64,000 bases of DNA from Arcticibacter pallidicorallinus. GTDB lineage: Bacteria; Bacteroidota; Bacteroidia; Sphingobacteriales; Sphingobacteriaceae. Numbering within the stretch: the first letter of the stretch is position 1; each line of letters starts with the position of its first letter. Position numbers and translations under genes: made by a program. The stretch is taken from positions 372,001 to 436,000 of the forward strand of contig NZ_PVTH01000002.1 of the NCBI RefSeq assembly GCF_003002875.1, given 5' to 3'. A model generated the notes under the pieces. That model saw only the letters and a list, made by a program, of their open reading frames with translations. It did no database searches and was not told where the DNA came from. Positions 9,004 to 18,404 of this stretch are shown here, in pieces.

Positions 9004-10095
9004 ATGCTTGTCTTTTATGTAGTTTTCTTTTTTCTCATACTGAGGTTTGCGATTAGTCTTTTTAACTTCATTTCTAATCCTAAGCTTCCTGGTTCACCCC
9101 GGACGTATACTGATCTGGTGTCCGTTTTAATTCCCGCGCGAAACGAGGCAGGTAGAATTGGGGCATTGCTTGAATCTGTGATGGGACAGTCGTATCAAAA
9201 CCTGGAGATCCTGATCCTCGATGATCAGTCCACAGACGAGACTCTCCAAGTTTGCAATTCATACGCCAATCAAGATAAACGGATACAGGTGATAAGCGGA
9301 AAGGAGTTGCCAGATGGATGGCTTGGCAAGAACTTCGCTTGTCACCAGCTGGGACAGATAGCGAAAGGCCGTTATTTCGTTTTTATCGACGCTGATACGA
9401 GGGTAGAGGAAGGATTGTTTGATAGTGCTGTGTATAGGGTTAAACGGGGCAAGCTGGTCTTGTTAAGCCTGTTCGCCACTCAAATTATGCAAACCATAGG
9501 CGAAAGGGTGGTTGTTCCTCTGATGCATTTTGTTCTTCTTAACCTGTTGCCGTTGAGGCTGGTGAGATTGTCGCGAAATCCCTCGTTTTCCGCTGCGAGT
9601 GGTCAGTTTATGATGTTCGATGGACCAATGTATCAGATCTATCACTGGCATGCGCAGATAAGAGATAAGGTGCTCGACGATATGGAGATCGCAAAGCTGA
9701 TAAAAACGTACCAATTGCCGATGGAGACATTGCTGGCAAACGGGTTTATCAAGTGTCGTATGTACAGTGGGTTTGATGAAGCTGTAAACGGCTTTAGTAA
9801 GAACATACTAGCGGGCTTCAATATGAACGTTGCCGGCTTGATCTGCTACTTACTGCTGGTAATGATCGGGCCGTTATTTATAGCCTATTACCTGAGCATT
9901 CCTTTGATGATGTTTGCACTGACCCTGATTCTTTTAAGCAGAGTGATGATATCTCTGATGAGCGGACAAAACGTTATTTGGAATCTTATTTTGCATCCCG
10001 TTCAAATGGTCACTTTAGCTTTAATTTCAGTTGTTTCAATAGTCAGACATTTAACTCAAAAGACCACGTGGAAAGGGCGTGCTATAAAATCATGA
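9004..10095 (+). CDS. Family 2 glycosyltransferase, CruC/CruG-like (carotenoid)
   Basis: This 363-residue protein has an N-terminal membrane segment (about 2-20), a GT2 domain (about 38-260) starting with SVLIPARNEAG and carrying the DAD metal motif in FVFIDADTR, and two or three C-terminal membrane segments (about 275-345). This membrane-flanked GT2 layout is that of carotenoid glucosyltransferases such as CruC and CruG. It overlaps the following CruF gene by 4 bp (ATGA) and follows an acyltransferase by 3 bp, so the three are translationally coupled. I infer that it glycosylates the tertiary hydroxyl made by CruF. The sugar donor is unknown. Confidence 0.75.
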   Translation: MLVFYVVFFFLILRFAISLFNFISNPKLPGSPRTYTDLVSVLIPARNEAGRIGALLESVMGQSYQNLEILILDDQSTDETLQVCNSYANQDKRIQVISGKELPDGWLGKNFACHQLGQIAKGRYFVFIDADTRVEEGLFDSAVYRVKRGKLVLLSLFATQIMQTIGERVVVPLMHFVLLNLLPLRLVRLSRNPSFSAASGQFMMFDGPMYQIYHWHAQIRDKVLDDMEIAKLIKTYQLPMETLLANGFIKCRMYSGFDEAVNGFSKNILAGFNMNVAGLICYLLLVMIGPLFIAYYLSIPLMMFALTLILLSRVMISLMSGQNVIWNLILHPVQMVTLALISVVSIVRHLTQKTTWKGRAIKS

Positions 10096-10724
10096 TCATA
10101 AGATATAAAACTTGTTCTTCGCTTATTGTGCTTTTCTACAGTGTTGGGCTGCTTGGCTTTTTGTATCCACCTGCGGTGCCCTTATTTAAGCAGCTCGTGC
10201 CGTTTCACCTCTTGCTGATGACCGGTTTGCTGATAGCCAATCAGCACGTCAGAAATCAGTCATTCTGGTTGTTCCTTGGCGTAGCTTATGTGGCTGGCTT
10301 CCTGATTGAAATGGTGGGTACACAAACCGGAATGGTCTTTGGGAGCTATTTTTATGGAGAAACTCTTGGTTATAAGATTTTCAATACGCCGCTTATGATA
10401 GGAGTAAACTGGTTCCTGGTTATCTATTCTGTTGGGATGGCCTTGTCAGAACTGAAGGTGGAGAATGTCTACGCATTTATTCTTTTGGGTGCATCATCTG
10501 TTACCTTACTGGATTTTTTTATTGAGCCTGTCGCTATGAAATTTGACTATTGGGACTGGGCAGGTGGGGTAGTACCCGTGCAGAACTATGTCGTATGGTT
10601 CATTTTTTCTGCGCTGTTGCTGTTGGTATTTTATAAATCTTATTTCCCCAAAATCAGTAGTTCTGCTGCGGTTTTGTTCGTCGTACAGTTTTTGTTCTTC
10701 CTTATTCTTTATTTGAATGTATAG
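10092..10724 (+). CDS. cruF: CruF-family carotenoid 1',2'-hydratase
   Basis: This integral membrane protein has 210 residues and about seven hydrophobic segments. It shows the carotenoid-biosynthesis family pattern (Caroten_synth type): GFLIEMVGTQTGMVFGSYFYGETLG, then FNTPLMIGVNWF, LLDFFIEPVAMKFDYWDW and PVQNYVVWF, with conserved Glu and Asp residues in membrane helices. CruF hydrates the open psi-end of gamma-carotene or lycopene, giving a 1'-hydroxyl. The ATG at 10092 overlaps the stop of the glycosyltransferase gene; an open frame extends further upstream but lacks family likeness. It is the strongest clue that the preceding two genes act on carotenoids. Confidence 0.85.
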   Translation: MIIRYKTCSSLIVLFYSVGLLGFLYPPAVPLFKQLVPFHLLLMTGLLIANQHVRNQSFWLFLGVAYVAGFLIEMVGTQTGMVFGSYFYGETLGYKIFNTPLMIGVNWFLVIYSVGMALSELKVENVYAFILLGASSVTLLDFFIEPVAMKFDYWDWAGGVVPVQNYVVWFIFSALLLLVFYKSYFPKISSSAAVLFVVQFLFFLILYLNV

Positions 10725-10775
10725 CTGTCTGTTTAGGAGCTGATAATTATGCAGTTTCAAACGGAAACATTTTGC

Positions 10776-10783
10776 TATTTTTG
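10776..10783 (+). promoter_or_regulatory. -7 element of the ispH promoter
   Basis: TATTTTTG matches TAnnTTTG and lies 12 bp before the ispH ATG. A TTTC at 10755-10758, 17 nt upstream, may be a weak -33 box. Confidence 0.45.
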
Positions 10784-10795
10784 CGTTAAGTTATT

Positions 10796-11644
10796 ATGAG
10801 CTACAATCTACAGGTGACAATAGACGGAAATTCGGGGTTCTGCTTTGGAGTGGTTTACGCCATTGATATGGCGGAGGAAATATTGGAGGAGGACGGATAT
10901 CTGTACTGCCTTGGAGATATAGTGCATAATGATGAAGAGGTTGAGCGCTTAAAAGCACGTGGCTTAAGGATTATCAGCCACGACGAGCTTCCGGATCTTC
11001 ATGGTGAGAAAGTGCTCATACGGGCACATGGAGAGGCCCCTGAAACTTATCGAATTGCCTTAAAAAACAACATTACCCTGATAGATGCTTCATGTCCTGT
11101 CGTTCTCAAGCTTCAGAATAGAATTAAAGTGTCTCATGAAGACGAAGAACCTATCCTTATTTTTGGTAAGCACGGGCATGCGGAAGTCATCGGTCTTCAG
11201 GGCCAGACCAATAATGAGGCCCTGGTTTTTCAGGACCTTAGCGAACTTGATCATGTCGATCTTCCCTCGAAGTTTACACTCTATAGCCAGACGACAAAAA
11301 GCACTGAGAAGTTTTATCAAATTAAAGATGAACTGATTCAACGGGGTTACGAGGTAAAGGCCAACGATACTATATGCCGGCAGGTCTCTAACAGGAATGA
11401 GGATCTCGAAAGCTTTGTTACGAACTTTGACAAGATCGTTTTCGTTTCTGGTAGAAAATCGTCAAACGGCAAAGTTCTCTACGAAGTTTGTAAGAAATAC
11501 AACCCCAATACCTATTTTATATCTCAGGCAGATGAGCTTGATATTAACCTTTTTAGTCCGAATGACCGGGTCGGAATCTGTGGTGCTACCTCTACGCCGA
11601 TGTGGCTAATGGAAAAGGTCAAAGCTGTGCTCGAAAATTTCTAA
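10796..11644 (+). CDS. ispH: 4-hydroxy-3-methylbut-2-enyl diphosphate reductase
   Basis: IspH is the last enzyme of the methylerythritol phosphate pathway and makes IPP and DMAPP. The 282-residue product has the three cluster-binding cysteines C16 (GFCFG), C100 (DASCP) and C194 (TICRQVSNR), together with the conserved histidines H44, H78 and the GKHGHAE segment, and the STE/TKS region near 166-171. It needs a [4Fe-4S] cluster and works in the cytoplasm. It stands between carotenoid-tailoring genes and is followed after about 12 bp by crtW, so precursor supply and pigment modification are linked. Confidence 0.95.
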   Translation: MSYNLQVTIDGNSGFCFGVVYAIDMAEEILEEDGYLYCLGDIVHNDEEVERLKARGLRIISHDELPDLHGEKVLIRAHGEAPETYRIALKNNITLIDASCPVVLKLQNRIKVSHEDEEPILIFGKHGHAEVIGLQGQTNNEALVFQDLSELDHVDLPSKFTLYSQTTKSTEKFYQIKDELIQRGYEVKANDTICRQVSNRNEDLESFVTNFDKIVFVSGRKSSNGKVLYEVCKKYNPNTYFISQADELDINLFSPNDRVGICGATSTPMWLMEKVKAVLENF

Positions 11645-11656
11645 TTGTCAATTTCC

Positions 11657-12325
11657 ATGAGAAAGGCATCTAATATCGGTATACTGGTTGCTTTAGTTGT
11701 CATCTCTTGCTGGGCATTCAGTCTTGTCTGGCTGCTTCGTTGGGATTTCCAGTGGAACAACCCCCTCGTGTATATTATGATTCTGGTGCAGACGCATCTA
11801 TATACAGGTCTTTTTATTACGGCGCATGATGCTATGCACGGTACTGTGTCTTCCTCAAGTAAATTTAATCTCATAATAGGGCAAGTTTGCACGGCCCTGT
11901 ATGCCGCTTTTTCTTTCAAAAAGCTGATGGTCAAACACCATCAACATCATCGGCATGTACACTCAGATCTTGATCCGGATTATCATGAAGGTCCTTTTAT
12001 AGTCTGGTATTTTCACTTTATGAAGGAGTATATGTCTGTCCTTCAGTTAGTGCTGATGGCAGTATTGTTTAACGTGTTAACCCTTTGGTTTTCAGAAGGC
12101 AATATTCTGCTGTTTTGGGTCGTTCCTGCTTTGCTCAGCACCCTTCAGCTCTTCTTTTTTGGTACATGGCTTCCCCACCACGGAGAGCATCAGAATGTTC
12201 ATCACTCACGAAGTCTGAAGAAAAATCATCTTGTTGGATTCTTTTCATGCTATTTCTTTGGATATCATTATGAGCATCATGAGTTTCCGGGGACTCCCTG
12301 GTGGAAGCTCTGGCGAATGAAATAG
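11657..12325 (+). CDS. crtW: Beta-carotene ketolase, CrtW type
   Basis: This 222-residue membrane protein of the fatty-acid desaturase/hydroxylase superfamily introduces a 4-keto group on beta-ionone rings. The di-iron histidine clusters are all present: HDAMH (H57, H61), HHQHHRH (H94-H100), WLPHH (H174, H175) and HYEHHEFPGTPWW (H204, H207, H208). The GTWLPH and PGTPWWKL wording is close to CrtW ketolases rather than lipid desaturases. An earlier TTG at 11645 is possible, but the ATG at 11657 is preferred. It follows ispH by 12 bp. No CrtZ hydroxylase is seen in the window. Confidence 0.85.
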   Translation: MRKASNIGILVALVVISCWAFSLVWLLRWDFQWNNPLVYIMILVQTHLYTGLFITAHDAMHGTVSSSSKFNLIIGQVCTALYAAFSFKKLMVKHHQHHRHVHSDLDPDYHEGPFIVWYFHFMKEYMSVLQLVLMAVLFNVLTLWFSEGNILLFWVVPALLSTLQLFFFGTWLPHHGEHQNVHHSRSLKKNHLVGFFSCYFFGYHYEHHEFPGTPWWKLWRMK

Positions 12326-12340
12326 CTAAGCTAAATCGGC

Positions 12341-12348
12341 TATATTTG
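12341..12348 (+). promoter_or_regulatory. -7 element of the hemH promoter
   Basis: TATATTTG is a full match to the Bacteroidota -7 consensus and lies 10 bp before the hemH ATG. No clear -33 element is seen. Confidence 0.4.
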
Positions 12349-12358
12349 CAATCAATTT

Positions 12359-13378
12359 ATGAGCAAGCAAGGTGTTTTATTAGTAAACCTCGGGACGCCG
12401 GACAGTCCCTCTGTTAAGGATGTGAGACGGTATCTGGACGAATTTCTGATGGATGAACGGGTGATTGATATCAGTCAGCTTGGACGGACACTGTTAGTTA
12501 AAGGAATAATCGTGCCATTCAGGGGACCTAAATCAGCTAAGACGTATCAAAAGATATGGACAGATAAAGGATCGCCACTGATGTATTACAGTGAAATCAT
12601 GCGAGACGAACTGCAGAACCGACTTGGTGGCGGTTATCAGGTGGAGCTCGGCATGCGCTATCAAAACCCTTCTATTGAGTCGGCTCTTAATAAGCTTAAA
12701 GAAGGCGGGGTAAAAAATATTCGGGTAATCGCATTGTTTCCTCAGTATGCCTCAGCAACCACGGGCTCCGTTCACCAAAAAGTGATGGAGATCGTAAGTA
12801 AGTGGCAGGCGATTCCTGATATCTCATTTATTAATTCCTTTCATAACGATCCGGATATGATCAGTGTTTTTGCTGAAAATGGCAGGAAACATGATCTGGA
12901 AACATATGATCATTACCTTTTCAGTTTTCACGGTTTACCACAACGCCAGCTGATTAAAGGTGATGACTCCAAAAAACACTGTTTGCAGTCTTCCGATTGC
13001 TGTTCAGTTCTTACCGATACAAATAAATTTTGTTACTCAGCACAGTGTCATGATACTGCACGCCTTATAGCTGAGAGTCTAAACATCCCCAGAGATAAGT
13101 ACACGGTGACTTTCCAGTCGCGGTTAGGCAAGGAGCCTTGGGCGCAACCTTACACTAGTGAAGTTGTTCATAATCTTGCCAAAAATGGGACCAAGCGTCT
13201 ATTGGTCTTCAGTCCGGCGTTTGTAGCAGACTGTCTGGAAACCATCTACGAGATTGCAGAAGAATATGACCTTGAATTTAAGGAGCTTGGTGGAGAGAAA
13301 GTTCAGCTTGTCGAGAGTTTGAATACTCATCCTGTTTGGATCGGAGTTCTTGAAAAGCTGGCGACGCAGACGGTTTAA
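12359..13378 (+). CDS. hemH: Ferrochelatase
   Basis: HemH inserts ferrous iron into protoporphyrin IX to make protoheme. The 339-residue product has LVNLGTPDSP at 8-17, the catalytic histidine H191 in SFHGLPQRQ, the TFQSRLGKEPWAQPYT block at 251-266 and E294 in CLETIYEI. A cysteine-rich insert (C208, C214, C215, C225, C230) follows the catalytic histidine; similar inserts occur in other bacterial ferrochelatases, some of which hold a [2Fe-2S] cluster, but whether this one does is unknown. It is convergent with waaA, with only 11 bp between the stop codons. Confidence 0.94.
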   Translation: MSKQGVLLVNLGTPDSPSVKDVRRYLDEFLMDERVIDISQLGRTLLVKGIIVPFRGPKSAKTYQKIWTDKGSPLMYYSEIMRDELQNRLGGGYQVELGMRYQNPSIESALNKLKEGGVKNIRVIALFPQYASATTGSVHQKVMEIVSKWQAIPDISFINSFHNDPDMISVFAENGRKHDLETYDHYLFSFHGLPQRQLIKGDDSKKHCLQSSDCCSVLTDTNKFCYSAQCHDTARLIAESLNIPRDKYTVTFQSRLGKEPWAQPYTSEVVHNLAKNGTKRLLVFSPAFVADCLETIYEIAEEYDLEFKELGGEKVQLVESLNTHPVWIGVLEKLATQTV

Positions 13379-13389
13379 AACCCATCAAA

Positions 13390-14640
13390 TTAATTGAACA
13401 CGCGCTCGTTGAGATAGGTAAAGATAGCTTCGGTAGCACCTGTATTTTCTGAAACCAGCCGTTTAGCTGCGCTGCCCCTTCCCTTACGAAATTCGCTGTC
13501 TTGAAGCTTCGTCATTACTTCCAGCAGTTCTTCCTCATTTTTAATGCTGAAGGCTGCCTTTTCGGATATAAGCATTTTTGCTTCCAGGAAGCGCTTGTAA
13601 TTGGGTCCGAATATTACCGGAAGTCCGAATGCAGCAGCTTCAAGTGTATTGTGAATACCTACTCCGAAACCACCTCCAATATAAGCGATCTGACCATACT
13701 GGTATAGTGAGGAGAGCATGCCGATATTGTCGATTATTAAAACCCTAAGCATTTTGTTAGCTGAAGATAATCCGTCGTTCTTTAAATCAGAATATCTCAC
13801 ATAGCTTTTGTCGGGAAGAAGGCTTTCAAATGCTTTTAGTTTGTCAGGTTTTATTTCATGTGGAGCAATGATAAACTTCCAGTTCTCAAATTGGGCAATA
13901 ACTTTCGAAATCAGGTTTTCGTCGTCGGGCCATGTGCTTCCGCCAACAAATATATTTGCCGAATCGCAAAAACTCCGTACCAACTGAAAATCTTTCGGCT
14001 GCTCAGCATTTGCGGCAACGCGGTCAAAGCGAGTATCTCCACCAATAGTTGCGTGCATAATGCCAATATTTTCGAGCATTGAAATGCTCGCAGCATCCTG
14101 CACAAATAGCCTGCTTACTTTTCTAAGCATAGAACGGTGCAAACTTCCATACCATTTAAAAAATAGCTGTTCCTTCCTGAAAATGGCTGATATGACGATC
14201 AGGGGTATATTGCGTCGGTCGAGTTCAGTAAAAAAGTGGTACCAATATTCGTATTTCGTAAAAATGGCCAGCTTAGGATTGATGATCTCCACAAACTGCC
14301 TCGCATTTCGTTTTGTGTCTAGTGGGAGGTAGAATACATGATCAGCAAGGGAATAGTTCTTTCTGAGTTCATACCCTGAGGGTGAGAAAAAGGTGATCAC
14401 AACAGGATAATCCGGATAGTCACTCTTTATTTTTTCAATTACGGGCCGGCCCTGCTCAAACTCACCTAAAGACGCAAAGTGAAACCAGATGTGTTCCTTT
14501 TCAGAATTTACATCCTGTTTTATTTTTTGGAACAGGTTTTTTCTACCTTTAAGCCAGGTTTTAGCTTTTATATTGAATGCCTGGGATATTGTAATTATTA
14601 TCCAATAGAATTGAATCCCAAGATTATAGATAAATAACAT
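13390..14640 (-). CDS. waaA: 3-deoxy-D-manno-octulosonic acid (Kdo) transferase
   Basis: This 416-residue GT30 enzyme transfers Kdo from CMP-Kdo to lipid A precursor at the inner membrane. It has an N-terminal hydrophobic anchor (about 1-20), the HFASLGEFEQGRPVIE block, EYWYHFFTELDRRNIP and the C-terminal donor-site region YIGGGFGVGIHNTLEAAAFG. The length matches the family. It indicates a lipopolysaccharide-type outer membrane. It is transcribed alone on the minus strand, convergent with hemH. Confidence 0.92.
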   Translation of the reverse strand: MLFIYNLGIQFYWIIITISQAFNIKAKTWLKGRKNLFQKIKQDVNSEKEHIWFHFASLGEFEQGRPVIEKIKSDYPDYPVVITFFSPSGYELRKNYSLADHVFYLPLDTKRNARQFVEIINPKLAIFTKYEYWYHFFTELDRRNIPLIVISAIFRKEQLFFKWYGSLHRSMLRKVSRLFVQDAASISMLENIGIMHATIGGDTRFDRVAANAEQPKDFQLVRSFCDSANIFVGGSTWPDDENLISKVIAQFENWKFIIAPHEIKPDKLKAFESLLPDKSYVRYSDLKNDGLSSANKMLRVLIIDNIGMLSSLYQYGQIAYIGGGFGVGIHNTLEAAAFGLPVIFGPNYKRFLEAKMLISEKAAFSIKNEEELLEVMTKLQDSEFRKGRGSAAKRLVSENTGATEAIFTYLNERVFN

Positions 14641-14835
14641 TTATATTTCTATGATTAATATGGATCGAAAATACTGTTAAATAATAAATTAATTTGTTCA
14701 TTACATGGAAATTGCTGTAGTTAGACTTGCTGATTCACATTGAATGTGTACCAAAACTTGAGCAGATCTATTCTCACACGCATGAATTGTTTTTAAGGTG
14801 CGTTTAAAAAATAGCGAAGTGCCTGAGTTAAAAGC

Positions 14836-14843
14836 TAAATTTG
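14836..14843 (+). promoter_or_regulatory. Candidate -7 element of the uxs-galE promoter
   Basis: TAAATTTG matches TAnnTTTG, 80 bp upstream of the uxs ATG, in an otherwise featureless 283-bp gap between the divergent waaA and uxs genes. No good -33 box is visible. Confidence 0.3.
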
Positions 14844-14923
14844 GAAGGCCTAAAGCTCAGGACCCAAATAGATAAACCGCGGACATTGCCGCATAAAGAA
14901 TACAGATAATCAGTACAGTCATA

Positions 14924-15913
14924 ATGGCAAGAAAAAGAATTTTAATTACGGGAGCTGCCGGCTTCCTTGGGTCACATTTATGCGACAGGTTTATTAGTGA
15001 GGACTTTCATGTCATCGCTATGGATAACCTGATCACCGGAGATCTTCGGAATATTGAACACCTGTTTAAGCTGGAGAACTTTGAGTTCTACAATCATGAT
15101 GTATCTACTTTCGTCCATGTGCCGGGAGAGCTTGACTATATCCTGCATTTTGCATCACCCGCCAGCCCTATTGATTACCTGAAGATCCCCATCCAGACAC
15201 TGAAAGTTGGTTCTTTGGGGACTCATAATCTTCTCGGTTTAGCGCGTGCGAAGCATGCGCGGATGCTTATCGCTTCTACGTCGGAAGTCTATGGTGATCC
15301 GAATTGTAACCCACAACCGGAAGAGTACTGGGGCAACGTAAATCCTGTGGGTCCGCGTGGCGTCTACGATGAGGCAAAGCGCTTCCAGGAGGCTATAACG
15401 ATGGCATACCATACCTTCCATGGGGTAGAAACAAGAATTGTTCGGATTTTCAATACATATGGACCGCGTATGCGGCTGAATGATGGTCGTGTACTGCCGG
15501 CATTCATTGGTCAGGCGATTAGAGGTGAGGATCTCACCGTATTCGGAGATGGATCTCAGACGCGCTCGTTTTGCTACGTCGACGATCTGATTGAAGGAAT
15601 TTACCGCCTTTTGTTTTCCGATTACCCTTACCCTGTTAATATCGGGAATCCCGACGAAATCACCATTCTGGAGTTTGGAGAGGAGATCATTAAGCTGACC
15701 GGAACCGATCAGAAGCTCGTAACGAGACCTCTGCCTACAGATGATCCGAAGCAACGTCGTCCGGATATCACTAAAGCTAGGGAAATCCTCGGTTGGGAGC
15801 CCAAGGTGTCCCGTGCAGAAGGTCTGAAGATTACATATGAATACTTCAAATCTCTTCCAAAGGATATTATAGAAAAAATTGAACATAAAGACTTTGCTAA
15901 TTATAATAAATAG
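14924..15913 (+). CDS. UDP-glucuronate decarboxylase (UDP-xylose synthase)
   Basis: This extended SDR of 329 residues oxidises and decarboxylates UDP-glucuronate to UDP-xylose. It has the NAD+ motif GAAGFLGSH (10-18), the STSEVYGDP block, the catalytic YDEAK and the strongly conserved [16 protein letters not shown] and [18 protein letters not shown] segments of the Uxs group. It is followed 2 bp later by galE, so the two nucleotide-sugar genes are cotranscribed and probably serve polysaccharide synthesis. Confidence 0.9.
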   Translation: MARKRILITGAAGFLGSHLCDRFISEDFHVIAMDNLITGDLRNIEHLFKLENFEFYNHDVSTFVHVPGELDYILHFASPASPIDYLKIPIQTLKVGSLGTHNLLGLARAKHARMLIASTSEVYGDPNCNPQPEEYWGNVNPVGPRGVYDEAKRFQEAITMAYHTFHGVETRIVRIFNTYGPRMRLNDGRVLPAFIGQAIRGEDLTVFGDGSQTRSFCYVDDLIEGIYRLLFSDYPYPVNIGNPDEITILEFGEEIIKLTGTDQKLVTRPLPTDDPKQRRPDITKAREILGWEPKVSRAEGLKITYEYFKSLPKDIIEKIEHKDFANYNK

Positions 15914-15915
15914 CC

Positions 15916-16944
15916 ATGGGTAAAATATTAGTAACAGGGGGAACCGGATATATCGGTTCCCATACTGTGGTCACGCTTCAGGAAGCCGGTTATGAAGTGG
16001 TAATAGTTGATAATCTAGACAACTCAAGCATTGGTATTCTCGATCAGATTACCCAAATCACGGGTATAAAACCGGAGTTTCATAATCTGGATCTCTGCGA
16101 AGAGAAGAAAGTCATCGAGTTCATATCAGCAAACCAGGATATCACGGGGGTTATTCATTTCGCTGCTCATAAAGCTGTTGGCGAATCGGTAGCTCAACCT
16201 TTGAAGTATTACAGGAATAACTTTTCGTCACTTATCAACTTGTTGAAAGCTTTCGAAGGAAGAGAAGTAAACTTCGTTTTTTCTTCATCTTGTACTGTGT
16301 ACGGGCAGCCTGATATTCTCCCTGTTACAGAAGATGCGCCAGTGAAAAAAGCCGAATCTCCTTATGGAAATACCAAGCAGATAGCTGAGGAGATCCTTTT
16401 AGATATTGCTAAAGTTAATACCAATTATCACATGATCTCCCTTCGGTATTTCAACCCCGTTGGTGCTCATGAAACTGCCCTTATTGGAGAACTTCCGATA
16501 GGCGTTCCTCAAAACCTTGTTCCTTTCATAACCCAGAGTGCCATAGGAAAGCGTGGTCCGATAACCGTATACGGCGATGACTACGATACTGAAGATGGCA
16601 GCTGCATCAGAGACTATATCCATGTCGTAGACCTTGCCAAGGCGCATATTGCCGCACTGAAAAGACAGGAAGAGAAGAGAATGGGTGCAGACTATGAAGT
16701 TTATAATGTTGGCACGGGCAAAGGAAGTTCTGTGCTTCAGGTTATCGATGCTTTCGAGAAGAGTACCGGCGTAAAGCTTAATTACCAAATAGGTCCAAGA
16801 CGTGAAGGCGATATCGAGAAGGTTTGGGGCGATGTTAGCAAGGCAGAGAGCGAGCTGAACTGGTCAGCTGAACTGAATCTGGAAGAAATGATGAGGTCCG
16901 CATGGGCCTGGGAGAACTACATTAAAGAAAATCCAATTCAATAA
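15916..16944 (+). CDS. galE: UDP-glucose 4-epimerase
   Basis: GalE interconverts UDP-glucose and UDP-galactose with bound NAD+. The 342-residue product starts with GGTGYIGSH (8-16), has HFAAHKAVGESV, SSSCTVYGQP, the catalytic YGNTK and the substrate-binding SLRYFNPVGAHE block, ending with YNVGTGKGSSVLQV and the C-terminal epimerase region. It starts 2 bp after uxs. Its product feeds UDP-galactopyranose mutase (glf at 44.9-46.0 kb), so it may be the source of galactofuranose for the surface polysaccharide. Confidence 0.94.
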   Translation: MGKILVTGGTGYIGSHTVVTLQEAGYEVVIVDNLDNSSIGILDQITQITGIKPEFHNLDLCEEKKVIEFISANQDITGVIHFAAHKAVGESVAQPLKYYRNNFSSLINLLKAFEGREVNFVFSSSCTVYGQPDILPVTEDAPVKKAESPYGNTKQIAEEILLDIAKVNTNYHMISLRYFNPVGAHETALIGELPIGVPQNLVPFITQSAIGKRGPITVYGDDYDTEDGSCIRDYIHVVDLAKAHIAALKRQEEKRMGADYEVYNVGTGKGSSVLQVIDAFEKSTGVKLNYQIGPRREGDIEKVWGDVSKAESELNWSAELNLEEMMRSAWAWENYIKENPIQ

Positions 16945-17008
16945 TTCCGGAGGCCCGGCTAAATTCTTTTAAAATAGCAGCCTGCCAGAATATATTAAAT
17001 GCCAGAAA

Positions 17009-17036
17009 GGGGCTGCCGCGGGCGGCCCCTTTTTTT
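17009..17036 (+). terminator. Rho-independent terminator of uxs-galE
   Basis: GGGGCTGCC (17009-17017) pairs with GGCGGCCCC (17021-17029), with one T-G wobble and a 3-nt loop, followed by a run of seven T. The T run reaches the stop codon of the convergent ABC permease gene. Confidence 0.85.
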
Positions 17037-18279
17037 ATTCATACCTTAACGCTTCAACAGGGTCGAGCCTGGAAGCCTTGGAAGCTGGGTATATACCCGA
17101 AATAATCCCCACAACAATACAAAGAACCACTCCCACAGCCATCCAGAGCCAGGGGATGATGAAGCTTGCTTCAAGAGCCATTGCCACCACATTTCCGATC
17201 AGTATTCCCAGGACAATGCCTGCTACACCACCAATCAGACAGATAACGATTGCTTCATAGAGGAATTGCTGCCTGATCAACGTAGGATTTGCGCCAATCG
17301 CTTTGCGTATGCCGATCTCTCTGGTCCGCTCGGTCACAGAGACGAGCATGATATTCATCAGCCCTATCGAGGCTCCGACAAGAGTCACAAAGGCGATTAC
17401 TATAGCTCCTATTGTTACCCATTTGATGTTTTGGAGAAGCGTTTGTACGATAGCATCACTCTTCGTGATCTCAAAGTTGTCGTCCTTTCCTGCGCTTAGT
17501 CCCCGTATGTTTCTAAAAAGCGCCGTCGCCTCCCCAATAGTCGATTCAGTTTGCCTGGAGTCAAGACTCATTACGGTGATGGTATAACTAGGTCGTGCAC
17601 TCGTAGAGATTTGCCGTGCTTTGAGCAGAGGCACTACGCAAATTTTATCCCCTCCAAAGCTTGCGCCTGATCCTTTCTTCTCGAATATGCCGATAATCTT
17701 GTATTTGTTGTTCCCCAAAAGGATAAACTTGTCGATAGGATTCAGGTTAGCGAACAACCGCGTCTTAATCTCTTCTCCAATGATGACGACATTGGCACCA
17801 TAGTCAACTTCCGATTTGGAGAAGTTCCTTCCGTCCGACAGTGAATATCCTCCGGTAGTAATGTATTCGCGGTCACCGCCGAGTATATTGATGTTGGGAT
17901 TCGTTTTTTCACTTGCGTATTTTGCTGTGGCTCCCTGAGACGCAAACGTGTTTACCGACACTATTGCAGGATAATCAAACCGCTCTTTAAAAGCAACGGC
18001 TTCCCTGAACGTGATGGAGGGATGTCTCTTAGGCTGTTCGCCGGGACCTCCAAACCGGATACCACCGCCTCGGTTCCTTATGGTGAAGGAGTTGGCTCCC
18101 ATCCTTGAGAAAGTGCTGTTTAATGAGCTCTTAATGGCGTCTATAGACGTAAGAATGCCAACCAAAGCCATCAGTCCAATGGCAATTATGGCTGCAGTCA
18201 GCAGTGTCCGCAACTTGTTGCTTTTTACAGACTGAAGCGCAACTCTAACGTTCTCTTTATAATTATTACTTATTGGCAT
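17035..18279 (-). CDS. MacB/FtsX-type ABC transporter permease
   Basis: This 414-residue inner-membrane protein has the four-helix MacB/FtsX plan: one N-terminal helix (about 25-45), a periplasmic MacB-type core domain (about 48-245) and three C-terminal helices (about 280-305, 335-360 and 375-400). The coupling-helix motif [17 protein letters not shown] and the end [13 protein letters not shown] are typical. Such permeases move lipoproteins, peptides or antibiotics with a separate ATPase, but no ATPase or membrane-fusion partner lies next to it. The ATG at 18279 is preferred over the TTG at 18288. Substrate is unknown. Confidence 0.85.
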   Translation of the reverse strand: MPISNNYKENVRVALQSVKSNKLRTLLTAAIIAIGLMALVGILTSIDAIKSSLNSTFSRMGANSFTIRNRGGGIRFGGPGEQPKRHPSITFREAVAFKERFDYPAIVSVNTFASQGATAKYASEKTNPNINILGGDREYITTGGYSLSDGRNFSKSEVDYGANVVIIGEEIKTRLFANLNPIDKFILLGNNKYKIIGIFEKKGSGASFGGDKICVVPLLKARQISTSARPSYTITVMSLDSRQTESTIGEATALFRNIRGLSAGKDDNFEITKSDAIVQTLLQNIKWVTIGAIVIAFVTLVGASIGLMNIMLVSVTERTREIGIRKAIGANPTLIRQQFLYEAIVICLIGGVAGIVLGILIGNVVAMALEASFIIPWLWMAVGVVLCIVVGIISGIYPASKASRLDPVEALRYE

Positions 18280-18404
18280 GAGAGACAATGGTTAACCATG
18301 GTTTAGATCGGCAGGTATACTTCTTTGTTACATTCTAACGATTCTTTTTTACTGGGATACAGTTTGGTTGTTTGGTTGTTGAAATTGCGCTAAATAGATT
18401 ATTC

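Noticed and set aside
15239-15886. 215-codon open frame on the minus strand opposite uxs
   Set aside because: It lies wholly within the clearly coding uxs gene and shows no recognisable domain; it is a shadow frame.
18288-18299. 12-bp palindrome ATGGTTAACCAT just upstream of the ABC permease start
   Set aside because: It could be an operator, but it is single, short and has no linked regulator, so it is not called.
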